Shown here in pieces: positions 35,022 to 42,728 of a stretch of 64,000 bases of DNA. The notes under the pieces were generated by a model. That model did no database searches. It saw only the letters and a program-made list of their open reading frames with translations, and was not told where the DNA came from. Made by a program: the position numbers and the translations under genes. Each line of letters begins with the position of its first letter. The first letter of the stretch is position 1. Source of the stretch: Streptomyces flaveus (GTDB lineage Bacteria; Actinomycetota; Actinomycetes; Streptomycetales; Streptomycetaceae); contig NZ_BMPQ01000016.1 in assembly GCF_014647675.1 (NCBI RefSeq), positions 62,001 through 126,000 on the forward strand, in the 5' to 3' direction.

Positions 35022-35105
35022 ACCGCCGCCCTCGCGGAGGCGGCCGCCGCGCTCGACCTGAGCCGCACTGGACACGTCGGCGGCAAGATCGTACTGCGGC
35101 CGTAG
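35022..35105 (+). pseudogene. C-terminal scrap of a quinone oxidoreductase (MDR family)
   Basis: In one frame this stretch reads ALAEAAAALDLSRTGHVGG then KIVLRP and a stop at 35103-35105, the standard ending of zinc-independent quinone oxidoreductases (AHELLESGHVxGKIVL). Nothing of the remaining 300 residues is present, so this is a deletion remnant fused behind the iron-sulfur gene. MDR quinone reductases are common MarR targets. Confidence 0.55.
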
Positions 35106-35115
35106 CCCGCCCGGC

Positions 35116-35149
35116 CCCGTGAACCCGCTCTGAACAGCGGGTTCACGGG
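35116..35149 (+). terminator. Terminator ahead of vanA
   Basis: Perfect 14-base arms, CCCGTGAACCCGCT (35116-35129) and its complement (35136-35149), have a 6-base loop. A second short hairpin (CTTCCGC-GAG-GCGGAAG, 35154-35170) follows. Confidence 0.85.
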
Positions 35150-35236
35150 ACTTCTTCCGCGAGGCGGAAGTGGCGTTGCGGTCCCCTGGCGTCCTCCCGG
35201 ACGATGCCACCACTACCAGAGACGGGAGCCGCAAAG

Positions 35237-36307
35237 ATGCCGCACATGACCGCCTTCGCCAGGAACCAGTGGTACGTCGCCGCCTACTCGCACGAGGTCG
35301 GGCGGGATCTGCTCGGCCGTACGATCCTCGGTGAGCCGCTCGTCTTCTACCGCACCGAGGAGGACGGGACGCCCGTCGTCCTCCACGACCGTTGTGTGCA
35401 CCGTCGCTACCCGCTGTCCGAGGCCCCGACCCGCCTCGACGGCGACAAGATCGTGTGCGGCTACCACGGCTTCACGTACGACACCACCGGCACCTGTGTG
35501 TACGTGCCCGGTCAGAAACGCGTGCCGCGCACCGCGCGCGTCGCCTCGTACCCCGTCGTCGAGCAGGACTCCCTGATCTGGGTGTGGATCGGTGACCCCG
35601 ACCTCGCCGACGCGCAGACCATCCCGCGGGCCAAGCACCTCGACTCCCCCGGCTGGACCACCGTCCGCGGCATGGAGCCCATCGACGCCGACTACGGCCT
35701 CCTCGTCGACAACCTCCTCGACCTCTCGCACGAGACGTATCTGCACGGCGGGTACATCGGCACCCCGGAGGTCGCCGAGACGCCGATCACCACCGAGGTC
35801 GACGAGGGTGCGGGCATCGTGCGCGTGAGCCGGCACATGGACGACGCCGAATGTCCGCCGTTCTACGCCAAGTCGACCGGCATCGAGGGCCGGATCATGC
35901 GCTGGCAGGACATCGAGTACCACGCGCCGTGCCTCTATCTGCTGCACAGCCGGGTCGCCCCGGTCGGTGTGCTGCCGGAGGCGGACGGCAGCGACCCGGG
36001 CGGCTTCCACACCGAGATCACGTACTGCATCACGCCGTCCGGCGACGGCAAGGTGTACGACTTCTGGGCGGTCTCGCGCGACTGGGCGATCGACGACGAG
36101 GAGGTCACTGAGTTCCTGGCGGGCAACAACCGTACGGTCGTCATGCAGGACGTGACCGCGCTCAACCTGCTGCAGAAGACGTTGGGCACGGAGCGGCACG
36201 GGTACCAGGAACTGAGCATCAACATCGACACCGGCGGCCTGGCCGCCCGCCGTATCCTCGCCCGTCTGGTCGAGGAGGGCGCCAAGCCCATGGAGAAGGT
36301 CCAGTGA
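35237..36307 (+). CDS. vanA: Vanillate O-demethylase, Rieske oxygenase subunit
   Basis: The product is 356 residues. The Rieske [2Fe-2S] ligands are C53/H55 (CVH) and C74/H77 (CGYH); the mononuclear iron site begins with DLSHETYLH (H165, H170). VanA with VanB oxidises the methoxy group of vanillate, giving protocatechuate and formaldehyde. ATG 35237 has GGGAG upstream; ATG 35246 is possible. The short MTAFARNQWYVAA start is characteristic of VanA. Its product feeds the pca operon 20 kb away. Translationally coupled to the small ORF after it. Confidence 0.92.
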   Translation: MPHMTAFARNQWYVAAYSHEVGRDLLGRTILGEPLVFYRTEEDGTPVVLHDRCVHRRYPLSEAPTRLDGDKIVCGYHGFTYDTTGTCVYVPGQKRVPRTARVASYPVVEQDSLIWVWIGDPDLADAQTIPRAKHLDSPGWTTVRGMEPIDADYGLLVDNLLDLSHETYLHGGYIGTPEVAETPITTEVDEGAGIVRVSRHMDDAECPPFYAKSTGIEGRIMRWQDIEYHAPCLYLLHSRVAPVGVLPEADGSDPGGFHTEITYCITPSGDGKVYDFWAVSRDWAIDDEEVTEFLAGNNRTVVMQDVTALNLLQKTLGTERHGYQELSINIDTGGLAARRILARLVEEGAKPMEKVQ

Positions 36308-36474
36308 GCAGTCCCACCGGCGAGATCTACCGCATCGACTGGCTGCCGGGCACCGACATCCTGCACGGCACCTGTCACTGCGGCCGCGAGCACACCGCCC
36401 AGGACCCCATCGAGATGTGGGAGTGGATGCTCGCCCACCCGCAAGGCCACGAGCCGCAAGGAAACAGCTCATGA
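36304..36474 (+). CDS. Small CHCG-motif protein between vanA and vanB
   Basis: The 56-residue frame starts at GTG 36304, overlaps the vanA stop by 4 bases, and ends in the ATGA that starts vanB, so all three are coupled. It reads GEIYRIDWLPGTDILHGTCHCG then REHTAQDPIEMWEWMLAHPQGH. The CHC-G-x-E-H cluster could bind a metal. I do not know a named family. The tight coupling and codon use argue it is translated. Possible roles are a subunit or assembly factor of the demethylase or a formaldehyde-related factor; both are guesses. Confidence 0.75.
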   Translation: MSSPTGEIYRIDWLPGTDILHGTCHCGREHTAQDPIEMWEWMLAHPQGHEPQGNSS

Positions 36475-37415
36475 CCGTGTACGAAGCCGAACTCGTCGTC
36501 GACCGTCGGGACGTGGCGGCCGACGGCGTACTCGCCCTGACCCTGCGCCATCCGCTGGGCGAGGAACTCCCCGCCTGGGAGCCGGGCGCGCACATCGACG
36601 TACTGCTCGGCCCGGACCTGGAGCGGCAGTACTCGCTGTGCGGCGACCCGGCCGACCGGCACGTATGGCGCATCGCGGTGCTCCGGGAGCCCGACGGGCG
36701 CGGCGGATCCGCTTATGTGCACGGGCAGTTGGCGGCGGGCGACAAGGTCCGCGTCCGCGGCCCGCGCAACCACTTCGCCCTCGCTGCCGCCCCCCGATAC
36801 CGCTTCGTCGCGGGCGGCATCGGCATCACCCCGATCCTGCCGATGCTGGCCGCGGCCGAGGCGGCGGGCGCGCAGTGGACACTGCTGTACGGCGGGCGCA
36901 CCCGTAACTCCATGGCGTTCACCGAGGAGTTGGCGCGGTACGGGGACAGGGTACGGATCGCTCCGCAGGACGAGACGGGACTGCTGGACCTCGACATGGC
37001 TCTCGCCGACCCGGCCCCGGACACGCTCGTCTACTGCTGTGGACCCGGCCCGCTCCTTGACGCGGTCGAGGAGCGGTGCGCGGTGTGGCCGAAGGGGGCG
37101 CTGCACGTCGAGCGCTTCGAGCCGAAGGCCCAAGAGGCAGGCGAGAACACCGAGTTCGAGGTGGTGCTCGAGCGGTCGGGCCACACCCTGACCGTCCCCG
37201 CGGACGTCTCCGTGCTCGACACCGTACGAGCCGCCGGCGTCGAGGTGCTCTACTCCTGCACCGAGGGCACCTGCGGAACGTGCGAGACCGATGTCATCGA
37301 GGGCACCCCCGACCACCGTGACTCCGTCCTCACCGACGAGGAGCGGGAGGCCGGGGAGACCATGCTCATCTGTGTGTCCCGGTGTGCCGGGAAGCGTCTC
37401 GTGCTGGACCTGTGA
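36471..37415 (+). CDS. vanB: Vanillate O-demethylase, reductase subunit
   Basis: The 314-residue phthalate-dioxygenase-reductase type protein has a flavin-binding RQYSLCGD (52-59), an NAD domain with GGIGITPILPML, and a C-terminal plant-type [2Fe-2S] domain (YSCTEGTCGTC...LICVSRC). It passes electrons from NAD(P)H to VanA. ATG 36471 overlaps the small ORF. The last 50 bases overlap the end of the convergent iclR gene. Confidence 0.92.
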   Translation: MTVYEAELVVDRRDVAADGVLALTLRHPLGEELPAWEPGAHIDVLLGPDLERQYSLCGDPADRHVWRIAVLREPDGRGGSAYVHGQLAAGDKVRVRGPRNHFALAAAPRYRFVAGGIGITPILPMLAAAEAAGAQWTLLYGGRTRNSMAFTEELARYGDRVRIAPQDETGLLDLDMALADPAPDTLVYCCGPGPLLDAVEERCAVWPKGALHVERFEPKAQEAGENTEFEVVLERSGHTLTVPADVSVLDTVRAAGVEVLYSCTEGTCGTCETDVIEGTPDHRDSVLTDEEREAGETMLICVSRCAGKRLVLDL

Positions 37416-38190
37416 GACCGGTGACCCGCAGGTCGGCCTCGATCCGGGCGACCGTGGCCAGCAGATGGGGCAGCAGGTCACGGCGTACGGACTCGACCGA
37501 GTTGCGGGCGGCGTGCACGGGAACGTTGACCGCCGCCACGACCTCGCCGTCCCGGTCACGCACCGGGACGGCGACCGAGCGCAGCCCCTCCTCCAGTTCC
37601 TGGTCGACGATCGCGTATCCCTGACGGCGTATGCGGCCCAGTTCGGCGCGCAGCGGCCCGGCCGAGACGATCGTGCGGGCGGTGAAGGGCCGCAGGTCGG
37701 CGCGAGCGAGCCGGGCGTCGATCTCCTCGTCCGGCAGGTGCGCGAGGATCACCCGGCCCACCGACGTGACATACGCCGGGAAGCGGGTGCCGACGGTGAT
37801 GGTCGCGGTCATGATGCGGCGCGTGGGTACGCGCGCCACGTAGACGATGTCGTCGTCGTCGAGGACGCACAGGGACGACGACTCCCGTATCTGCGCGACG
37901 AGTTGTTCCAGATGGGGCTCGGCGATCTCCGGGAGGGTGAAACTGGACAGGTACGAGTAGCCGAGTTCCAGGACGCGCGGGGTGAGCCGGAACATCCGCC
38001 CGTCCGTGTGGACGTATCCCAGGTCGACGAGGGTGAGCAGGAAGCGGCGGGCGGCGGCGCGGGTCAGTTCGCAGGAGCGTGCCACGTCGCTCAGTGTCAG
38101 TTCCGGGTGGTCGGCGTCGAAGGCGCGGATGACCGCGAGGCCACGCTCGAAGGACTGCACGAAGTGCGGCTCGCGGGCTGCAGCAGGCAT
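37366..38190 (-). CDS. IclR-family transcriptional regulator
   Basis: The product is 274 residues from ATG 38190 with GGAGG five bases upstream. The N-terminal winged helix (FVQSFERGLAVIRAFDADHPELTLSDVARSCELTRAAARRFLLTL) and GAF-like effector domain (SSSLCVLDDDDIVYVARVP; QGYAIVDQELEEGLRSVAVP) are of the PcaR/PobR branch of IclR proteins, which respond to aromatic acids. It overlaps vanB by 50 bases at the 3' end and is divergent from an ABC importer across TGTGCGCA repeats. It likely regulates the importer and possibly vanAB. Confidence 0.9.
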   Translation of the reverse strand: MPAAAREPHFVQSFERGLAVIRAFDADHPELTLSDVARSCELTRAAARRFLLTLVDLGYVHTDGRMFRLTPRVLELGYSYLSSFTLPEIAEPHLEQLVAQIRESSSLCVLDDDDIVYVARVPTRRIMTATITVGTRFPAYVTSVGRVILAHLPDEEIDARLARADLRPFTARTIVSAGPLRAELGRIRRQGYAIVDQELEEGLRSVAVPVRDRDGEVVAAVNVPVHAARNSVESVRRDLLPHLLATVARIEADLRVTGLTGPARDASRHTGTHR

Positions 38191-38223
38191 TACCGCCTCC
38201 ATAGGACGCACTGCGGTGCGTTC

Positions 38224-38250
38224 TGTGCGCACGAGAGTGCGCTGTGCGCA
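38224..38250. promoter_or_regulatory. Tandem IclR-type sites
   Basis: TGTGCGCA occurs at 38224-38231 and 38243-38250, 19 bases apart (about two helical turns), just upstream of the iclR start. Confidence 0.55.
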
Positions 38251-38343
38251 CGCTAAGAGCACGCTTCGGCAACTGTCAACGACGTGCGCGTCATGGGCAT
38301 TGACCATTCTTGTGGCGGCGCTCTACGTTCCCGATGAGCACTA

Positions 38344-38362
38344 CTGTGCGGTCTGCGCACAG
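38344..38362. promoter_or_regulatory. IclR-type dyad upstream of the importer
   Basis: CTGTGCG-N5-CGCACAG, with perfect 7-base arms, lies 36 bases before the binding-protein gene and shares half-site sequence with the tandem sites near iclR. Confidence 0.55.
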
Positions 38363-38397
38363 CCCTTCTTCCAAGCACTGTCCCATTAGGGGGAGTC

Positions 38398-39366
38398 ATG
38401 CGTCGCCTGCTCATCGGCCTGACGGTCTCAGCGGTGTTCGTCACCGCGTCGGCCTGTGGCTCGTCCGGTTCCACCGAGTCGGCCGGGGAAACCGCGTCCG
38501 ACGGCACCACCACCGTCAAGGTCGGGATCATTCCCATCCTGGACGTCGCCCCCGTCTATCTGGGCCAGAAGAAGGGCTTCTACTCCGAGCGCGGTCTCAA
38601 GCTGGAGCTGACGCCCGCCCAGGGCGGGGCCGCGATCGTGCCCGGTGTCGTCTCCGGCCAGTTCCAGTTCGGCTTCAGCAACACGACGTCCCTGCTGGTC
38701 GCCCAGTCCAAGAAGGTGCCCGTCAAGGTCGTGGCGAACGGTGTCGCCTCCACCGCCGAGGAAGGTGCCGACTTCATGGGCACCACGGTGAAGAAGGGCA
38801 GCCCGATCAAGTCCGCCAAGCAGTTGGAGGGCAAGAAGGTCGCGGTCAACGCGCTCAACAACATCTGCGACACCTCGATCAAGGAGTCGGTCCGCAAGGA
38901 CGGCGGTGACCCCTCCAAGCTCCAGTTCGTCGAGATGCCCTTCGACCAGATGGCCGCCGCACTCGAGAACGACCAGGTTGCCGCCGCCTGCACACCGGAA
39001 CCCGCACTCTCCACCGTCAAGGCGGCCGGCGGCACGGCCATCGCGGCGAGCTTCTACGACGTGGATCCGAACCTCACCGTGGCCATGTACTTCACCTCCC
39101 AGCAGTACGCCCAGAAGAACCCGGAGCTGGTGAAGAAGTTCCAGGAGGCGACGGCCGAGTCGCTCGAGTACGCCAACAGCCACCCGGAGGAGGTCCGCGA
39201 GATCGTCGCCACGTACACGAAGATCCCCGCCACCCTGCTGGAGAAGCTGACCCTGCCGAACTGGCCGGCCGAGCCGAACCGCGCCTCCATCGAGCGGCTG
39301 GCCGAACTGGCCAAGGAGGACGGTCAGTTGAAGGAGACCCCGGACCTGGACGCGCTGCTGCCGTGA
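38398..39366 (+). CDS. ABC importer substrate-binding lipoprotein (SsuA/TauA type)
   Basis: The product is 322 residues with a lipobox (TASAC, Cys at about 20). The NMT1/SsuA-like fold is indicated by KVGIIPILDVAPVYLGQKKGFY, GVVSGQFQFGFSNTTSLL and the QLEGKKVAVNALNN region. Relatives bind sulfonates, nitrate, pyrimidines or aromatic acids. It is the first of four coupled genes and is divergent from an aromatic-acid type IclR regulator, so uptake of a lignin-derived aromatic such as vanillate is a reasonable hypothesis but unproved. GGGGGAG precedes the ATG. Confidence 0.88.
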   Translation: MRRLLIGLTVSAVFVTASACGSSGSTESAGETASDGTTTVKVGIIPILDVAPVYLGQKKGFYSERGLKLELTPAQGGAAIVPGVVSGQFQFGFSNTTSLLVAQSKKVPVKVVANGVASTAEEGADFMGTTVKKGSPIKSAKQLEGKKVAVNALNNICDTSIKESVRKDGGDPSKLQFVEMPFDQMAAALENDQVAAACTPEPALSTVKAAGGTAIAASFYDVDPNLTVAMYFTSQQYAQKNPELVKKFQEATAESLEYANSHPEEVREIVATYTKIPATLLEKLTLPNWPAEPNRASIERLAELAKEDGQLKETPDLDALLP

Positions 39367-40136
39367 AAGCCGAGAACGCCCTGCTGGGCACAGCCGGGCT
39401 CGCGGGCTTCCTCGTACTGTGCGAGGCGGTCCCGCGGCTCGGCATCGTCTCCGAGGACTACTTCCCCCCGGTCACCCGCATCGCCGACGCGCTGGTCACC
39501 GAGTTCGGCGACCAGGCCTTCTGGACCGCGCTCGGGGACACGCTCACCGGCTGGGGGCTGGGGCTCGTGATCGCGGTGACGGCCGGGATCCTCGCCGGAG
39601 TCGTGATCTCGGTCGTGCCGTTCCTGCGCGAGACGACCGCGTCCACGATCGAGTTCCTGCGCCCGATCCCGTCGGTCGCGCTGATCCCGCTCGCGGTCCT
39701 GCTCTACGGCACGGAACTGCAGTCGGTGCTCCTGCTGGTGGTCTACGCGTCGTTCTGGCAGGTGCTGATCCAGACGATGTACGGCGTCCAGGACGTCGAC
39801 CCGGTCGCCATGGAGACGGCCCGCTCCTACGGCCTCGGCACCTGGGCCCGGGTCCGCCACGTCCTGTGGCCGACGGCCCTGCCGTACGTCATGACGGGCG
39901 TCCGGCTGGCCGCGGCGGTCGCCCTGATCCTGGCGGTGACCGCCGAACTCGTTATCGGCGCCCCGGGGTTGGGCCGGCGCATCGCGGTCGCCCAGAGTTC
40001 GCAGGCGGTGCCGGAGATGTACGCGCTGGTGGTGGTCACCGGGGTGCTCGGGCTGCTGATCAACGTGGGCGCGCGCACGGTGGAGCGCCGGGCGCTGGCC
40101 TGGCACCAGTCGGTGCGCGGGGAGGTGGCGGTGTGA
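39363..40136 (+). CDS. ABC importer permease 1 (SsuC/TauC type)
   Basis: The 257-residue membrane protein has about six helices and the BPD_transp_1 EAA loop METARSYGLGTWARVRHVLWP (the part contacting the ATPase). GTG 39363 overlaps the stop of the binding-protein gene. It is a paralogue of the next permease and probably pairs with it as a heterodimer. Confidence 0.88.
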   Translation: MKAENALLGTAGLAGFLVLCEAVPRLGIVSEDYFPPVTRIADALVTEFGDQAFWTALGDTLTGWGLGLVIAVTAGILAGVVISVVPFLRETTASTIEFLRPIPSVALIPLAVLLYGTELQSVLLLVVYASFWQVLIQTMYGVQDVDPVAMETARSYGLGTWARVRHVLWPTALPYVMTGVRLAAAVALILAVTAELVIGAPGLGRRIAVAQSSQAVPEMYALVVVTGVLGLLINVGARTVERRALAWHQSVRGEVAV

Positions 40137-40912
40137 AGCGCCTGGCCCTGCAACTGTTCTTCGTCCTCGCGCTGCCCCTGCTGCTGGTGACCGCCTGGTG
40201 GTTCGCCTCCGACGGCAGCACCGACGTGTACTGGCCGCCGCTGCGCACGATCCTCACCACGTTCCCGGACGTGTGGACGGGTGAGCAACTGCGCGCCGAC
40301 GTCCTGCCCAGTCTGCTGCGCCTGCTGGCCGGTTACGCGGCGGCGGCCGTCGTGGGTGTCGCGCTGGGCACGGTCATCGGCTCGTACCGCCGCGTACGGG
40401 CCGTGTGCGAACCGGTCCTGGAGTTCCTGCGGGCGGTGCCGCCGCCCGTGCTCGTGCCGGTCATCATTCTGTTCGCGGGCATCGGCGACACGATGAAGAT
40501 CGCGGTGATCGCGAGCGGCTGCGTGTGGCCGATCCTGCTCAACACGGTCGAGGGCGTACGGGCGGTCGACTCGGTGATGACGGAGACGGCCCGCTCGTAC
40601 GGCATCACGGGCGCCGCACGCCTGCGTCACGTGGTCCTGCGCTCCGCGAGCCCGCAGATCTTCGCGGGCCTGCGGCAGGCGCTGTCCATCGGCATCATCC
40701 TGATGGTCATCAGCGAGATGTTCGCCGCCAGCAACGGGCTCGGCTTCACCATCGTCCAGTTCCAACGCAACTTCGCCATCCCCGACATGTGGACCGGCAT
40801 CCTGCTGCTCGGCCTCCTAGGCTTCGTTCTCTCCGTACTCTTCCGACTGGCCGAGCGACGGGCGCTCGGCTGGTACCACGGTCTGCGCGACACCTCCCGG
40901 CGGTCGTCGTGA
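40133..40912 (+). CDS. ABC importer permease 2 (SsuC/TauC type)
   Basis: The product is 259 residues with an N-terminal anchor and five further helices; EAA loop TETARSYGITGAARLRHVVL. GTG 40133 overlaps the stop of permease 1. Two different permease genes in one SsuABC-type operon indicate a heterodimeric channel, less common than a homodimer. Confidence 0.88.
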   Translation: MKRLALQLFFVLALPLLLVTAWWFASDGSTDVYWPPLRTILTTFPDVWTGEQLRADVLPSLLRLLAGYAAAAVVGVALGTVIGSYRRVRAVCEPVLEFLRAVPPPVLVPVIILFAGIGDTMKIAVIASGCVWPILLNTVEGVRAVDSVMTETARSYGITGAARLRHVVLRSASPQIFAGLRQALSIGIILMVISEMFAASNGLGFTIVQFQRNFAIPDMWTGILLLGLLGFVLSVLFRLAERRALGWYHGLRDTSRRSS

Positions 40913-40932
40913 CGCTTGCGAAAGGGCAGTCC

Positions 40933-41760
40933 ATGCTGGACGTACGAGGCCTGAAGAAGGTCTACGAGGGTTCTGGGCGCCGTGTGGAAGCGGTGCGCGA
41001 CCTCACGTTCACCGTCGACGCGGGCGAACTCGTCTGTCTCGTCGGGCCGTCGGGCTGCGGCAAGACGACGCTGCTGAAGTGCATGAGCGGACTGCTGACG
41101 CCCACGTCGGGTGAAGTCCTGCTGGGCGGGCGCCCGGTGACCGGGCCGCCGCCCGGGATGGCGTTCGTCTTCCAGGAGTACGGGCGCAGCCTCTTCCCCT
41201 GGATGCGAGTCCGGGACAACGTCGAACTCCCGCTGAAGCAGAAGAAGTTGACCACTTCCAGGCGGCGTGAGCTGGTCGCCGACGCCTTGGAGTCGGTCGG
41301 CCTCTCCGACGCCGCGGGCGCCTACCCGTGGCAGCTGTCGGGCGGTATGCAGCAACGGGTGGCGATCGCCCGCGCGCTGGCGTACGAGCCGGATGTACTG
41401 CTCATGGACGAGCCGTTCGCGGCGGTGGACGCCCAGACGCGCGCCGATCTGGAGGATCTGGTGCGCGGGCTCTGGCAGCAGCGGGGCATCACGATCCTCT
41501 TCGTGACGCACGACATCGACGAGGCGGTGTACCTCGGCGAGCGGGTGCTGATCCTCTCCGCCTCTCCGACCGTCGTCCAGGAGCAGCTGAAGGTCGATCT
41601 GCCCACCGAGCGCGACCAGTTGCACACCCGGGTGGCCCCACGCTTCGCCGAACTGCGGACGCATGTGTACGAGCAGATCCAGGCGGCGAAGCGCGGCAGG
41701 CCGGCGGACCTGGAGGACGCGAAGGACATGAAGGCGGACGCGCCACCCGGCGCCCCGTAA
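40933..41760 (+). CDS. ABC importer ATPase (SsuB/TauB type)
   Basis: The product is 275 residues with Walker A GPSGCGKTTLL, Q-loop FQEYGRSLFPWM, signature LSGGMQQRVAIARAL, Walker B VLLMDEPFAAVDAQTR and switch His in VTHDIDEAV. ATG 40933 has AAAGGG six bases upstream; GTG 40909 overlaps the permease stop and would add eight residues, so the exact start is open. It completes the importer operon. Confidence 0.9.
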   Translation: MLDVRGLKKVYEGSGRRVEAVRDLTFTVDAGELVCLVGPSGCGKTTLLKCMSGLLTPTSGEVLLGGRPVTGPPPGMAFVFQEYGRSLFPWMRVRDNVELPLKQKKLTTSRRRELVADALESVGLSDAAGAYPWQLSGGMQQRVAIARALAYEPDVLLMDEPFAAVDAQTRADLEDLVRGLWQQRGITILFVTHDIDEAVYLGERVLILSASPTVVQEQLKVDLPTERDQLHTRVAPRFAELRTHVYEQIQAAKRGRPADLEDAKDMKADAPPGAP

Positions 41761-41802
41761 GGGGCGCGGGGAACTGCGCGACCAGCCACAACGGACCCGC
41801 AG
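41761..41802. repeat. Streptomyces dispersed intergenic element
   Basis: GGGGCGCGGGGAACTGCGCG then ACCAGCCACAACGGACCCGCAG, directly after the importer stop, matches from memory a sequence repeated many times downstream of genes in Streptomyces genomes. Its function is not established. It may act in transcript termination. Confidence 0.6.
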
Positions 41803-41829
41803 TCGAAAACCGCGCCCTCAGCGGAGCGC

Positions 41830-42501
41830 TCACGCCTCGGCGGCAGGCACCACGCTGAGGTGACTCGCCGCCCGCCGCACGCGCACAGCAGTCCGTACCG
41901 GCCCCGCCGAGCGGCGAGCGTCCCGCAGGACCAGGGTCATGCGCGTATAGCCCATGTCCGTGAGGGTCTTGGGGGTCTCGCCGACGATCCGGCAGTCGGT
42001 ACGGCCCCAGCGGGGGTCCGGGTGCCACAACGGCCGTACCGCGCCGTCGTGTTCGAGGACGTCGGGGCCGACCGAGCGGATCCAGTGCGGCAGTCCGTGC
42101 CGGTACGCGGCGTCCATGATCGGGTCCTGCGCGATGTCCCGGAGGATGGACCGCAGCACCGGGTCCTGGTCGTGCCGCTCCATCGCCGCGGCGAAGTGGG
42201 CCAGCATCGGCAGGCACCAGCTCGACTCGTGCTCGGCGAGGACCGCGCCCGCATCCGGATGGAACAGGACGAACCGGAGGAAGTTGTCCCCCGGCATGGC
42301 CGTGGGATGCGGGCCGACACCGCGGAAAAGTGTCTCGAACGCGTCGTTGGTGAGGACGACGTCCCAGCGGTGGTCGAAGACGACGGAGGGGAAGGGGACG
42401 GCCTCCAGCAATGCGGCGTAATCCTGCAAATAGGCCTGGGCCCTCAGACTCTCGGGGGCGGGTCGCGGCTGCGGCCACTGCCCTCCTGCCTGGTACTCCA
42501 T
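41830..42501 (-). CDS. MmyB-type ligand-binding domain protein without HTH
   Basis: The product is 223 residues. From about residue 25 it matches the MLTR ligand-binding domain of MmyB-like regulators: LQDYAALLEAVPFPSVVFDHRWDVVLTNDAF, FLRFVLFHPDAGAVL, ARRSAGPVRTAVR. In that family an XRE helix-turn-helix of about 90 residues precedes this domain; here only about 25 residues do. It is divergent from an XRE gene, so the two halves may act as separate partners, or the gene has lost its DNA-binding half. The family often regulates antibiotic and morphological genes in Streptomyces. Confidence 0.78.
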   Translation of the reverse strand: MEYQAGGQWPQPRPAPESLRAQAYLQDYAALLEAVPFPSVVFDHRWDVVLTNDAFETLFRGVGPHPTAMPGDNFLRFVLFHPDAGAVLAEHESSWCLPMLAHFAAAMERHDQDPVLRSILRDIAQDPIMDAAYRHGLPHWIRSVGPDVLEHDGAVRPLWHPDPRWGRTDCRIVGETPKTLTDMGYTRMTLVLRDARRSAGPVRTAVRVRRAASHLSVVPAAEA

Positions 42502-42678
42502 CGGGAGGTCACCCCTCTTGCCTCTGCGGCCTTACACGCGGCGTCGCGATCCTGCTATCCCCGGCTCCGTGGCGTCAACTATCGTGGCATTTGCCGCCCG
42601 TGGACGAACGAATCGCGCCACAGTTGTGGCGAGAGCTGGATGCGAGTTCGAACCAGGGGCTAACCTCCGGGCAGTTCA

Positions 42679-42700
42679 CCGTGTACCGCGCGGTACACGG
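42679..42700. promoter_or_regulatory. 22-bp perfect palindrome before the XRE gene
   Basis: CCGTGTACCGC at 42679-42689 is followed immediately by its exact reverse complement (42690-42700). It sits 28 bases before the GTG start of the XRE gene, the expected place of an autoregulatory operator. Confidence 0.65.
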
Positions 42701-42728
42701 CCGGTCGAGAAACGCGGGAGATCTGTCG

